Assembly (NCBI GenBank): GCA_002316595.1
Contig: DCDV01000008.1
Location: 1-14,399, forward strand
Length of the DNA: 14,399 nt
Source of the DNA: Mageeibacillus sp. UBA1046
GTDB lineage: Bacteria; Bacillota; Clostridia; Saccharofermentanales; DTU023
Direction of reading: 5' to 3'
This document shows positions 13,569 through 14,399 of the stretch, piece after piece. The position numbers were made by a program, and so were the translations under genes. The notes below the pieces were generated by a model that worked only from the letters and a program-made list of their open reading frames with translations, made no database searches and was not told the origin of the DNA. Position 1 is the first letter of the stretch; each line of letters opens with the position of its first letter.

Positions 13569-14117
13569 ATGACCCGCCGCATTCCTACCGCTGAAGAATA
13601 TGAAAAGCAGGTACGCTACACTAAACGTGAGATAGATGAAAGATTAGCAGCTATGGGTCAGGAAATTGATCGTGATTTTCCCGATGGGGTTATTTTGCTG
13701 ATCTATTTGCGAGCTGCTGCTGTATTTGGCTGCGATCTTCTCCGCAAAATCACAGTGCCGGCCGATATTGATTTTCTCAGCATTGGCCGCTACCAGATGG
13801 ATGAATCTGAAACTCCGCTGCTGTTCCTGCGACAGGATGCGACCGTCAATATTTTCCGACGCAATATCTTGCTTTGCACCGACATTGTTCGCACCGGTTT
13901 TACCATGCACTTCTTGCTTCAGCAGCTGCAGGCAAGAAAGCCTGATTCTTTGCAGATATGCACACTTCTCCATAATCCGGATCAGCAGCTGCTGCCACTG
14001 CCCATGGGTTATATCGGTTTTGACACCTCCTATGCCTCACTATGCGGTTATGGTATGCACTTTAAGGGACAAGGAAGACAATTTCCGGATATCGTTGAGC
14101 TGATCAAAGAAGAATAA
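13569..14117 (+). CDS. Hypoxanthine phosphoribosyltransferase-like protein, probably inactive
   Basis: A 182-residue protein with the fold of purine phosphoribosyltransferases (HPRT). It aligns along its length: VILLIYLRAAAVFGCDLLRK, VPADIDFLSIGRY, ILLCTDIVRTGFTMHFLL, IGFDTSYASLCGYGMHF, GRQFPDI. The PRPP motif of active enzymes, EDIIDTG, is here TDIVRTG: the first acid is T104 and the catalytic Asp is R108. The LKG pyrophosphate loop is LRA (47-49), and the Asp of GYGLD, which binds metal, is H164. Loss of these residues predicts no transferase activity and suggests a binding or structural role. ATG 13569 is preferred, being 8 bases after AAAGGAG; ATG 13563 is only 2 bases after it. It follows the nuclease-like gene in the same transcript. 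Confidence 0.82.
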   Translation: MTRRIPTAEEYEKQVRYTKREIDERLAAMGQEIDRDFPDGVILLIYLRAAAVFGCDLLRKITVPADIDFLSIGRYQMDESETPLLFLRQDATVNIFRRNILLCTDIVRTGFTMHFLLQQLQARKPDSLQICTLLHNPDQQLLPLPMGYIGFDTSYASLCGYGMHFKGQGRQFPDIVELIKEE

Positions 14118-14123
14118 TAGCAG

Positions 14124-14340
14124 CCGGTCAGCTAATGATATCCCGGAAGTCAGGAGACATTAAAGCACTCAAGGACTATCAGGGAATAATGACGATTACA
14201 ATTTACCGGCCGACATAAATGATATTCCGGAAGTCAAGAGATATTAATTTTCCTCAAGCTGATAAGGAGAACGTCGCTAACATTTTCCGGCTGGCATAAT
14301 GGCAGACAAAAATAAGAGATAAATGTTTGAGTATTTTTCA
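14124..14340 (+). repeat. Degenerate ~84-bp tandem repeats in the right-end intergenic DNA
   Basis: Two clear copies of a 30-base core (14134-14163 and 14218-14247) match at 27 of 30 bases; all three differences are transitions. They share the core CCGGAAGTCA, and each is preceded by a CCGG(T/C)C-type box. A third, weaker copy starts at CCGGCTGGCATAATG near 14299. Each of the first two contains a small open frame starting ATG-ATA (27 and 26 codons) without a ribosome binding site. The remaining bases to 14399 show no gene that I can support, though an open frame from TTG 14373 runs off the end. Confidence 0.65.
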
Positions 14341-14399
14341 GTAAACAGGGAAGTTAGAGTATAAACTTAATTTTGGACAAAAAGGGGCTCCAGCGAACC

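Noticed and set aside
14322..14363. Start of a next gene at ATG 14322
   Set aside because: It reaches a stop after 13 codons and has no ribosome binding site. The TTG frame from 14373 is too short to identify.

Overview
The window looks like a chromosomal segment from a Firmicute of the class Clostridia, probably taken from a draft or metagenome assembly. Four things point this way: the gene order rpsK-rpsD-rpoA-rplQ followed by an energy-coupling factor (ECF) transporter module and truA; the four-cysteine (zinc) form of ribosomal protein S4; an L17 protein with a long internal insertion; and strong GGAGG ribosome binding sites throughout. The first 63 bases form a perfect fold-back inverted repeat that does not fit the S11 reading frame. 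This is most simply a contig-end artefact.

Region 1 (1-2433) is the tail of the ribosomal protein operon: S11 (partial), S4, RNA polymerase alpha and L17. Region 2 (2434-9562) continues on the same strand. It holds a single-chain EcfA1-EcfA2 ATPase whose two halves are joined by a linker of four 19-residue tandem repeats, then EcfT, a ROK-family sugar kinase, the tRNA pseudouridine synthase TruA, nicotinate phosphoribosyltransferase (its start overlaps the truA stop as ATGA), and a ferredoxin-like protein with an internal duplication. A symmetric terminator at 9687-9718 closes this block against the convergent gene that follows.

Region 3 (9719-11940) holds a minus-strand GT4 glycosyltransferase resembling diacylglycerol glucosyltransferases, a non-coding interval of about 450 bases with divergent promoter candidates, and a DJ-1/PfpI family protein. 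Region 4 (11941-14399) contains a tRNA-Ala(GGC) gene with its own promoter and terminator. After it comes a two-gene unit that is the most unusual part of the window: a cytidylate-kinase-like domain with a degenerate nucleotide loop fused to a PD-(D/E)XK-nuclease-like domain, followed by a hypoxanthine-phosphoribosyltransferase-like protein that lacks the key acidic residues of the enzyme. The first gene ends in six 18-base repeats, two of which carry stop codons; the frame beyond them stays open to an ATGA junction with the second gene.

Short tandem duplications recur in poorly constrained places: the EcfA linker, the ferredoxin middle segment, the nuclease tail, and the intergenic DNA at the right end. 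The genes of regions 1 and 2 are housekeeping functions (translation, transcription, vitamin uptake, sugar phosphorylation, tRNA modification, NAD salvage). The function of the kinase-like/nuclease-like/PRTase-like pair is unknown. Its parts suggest nucleotide sensing coupled to a nuclease fold, but that is inference.
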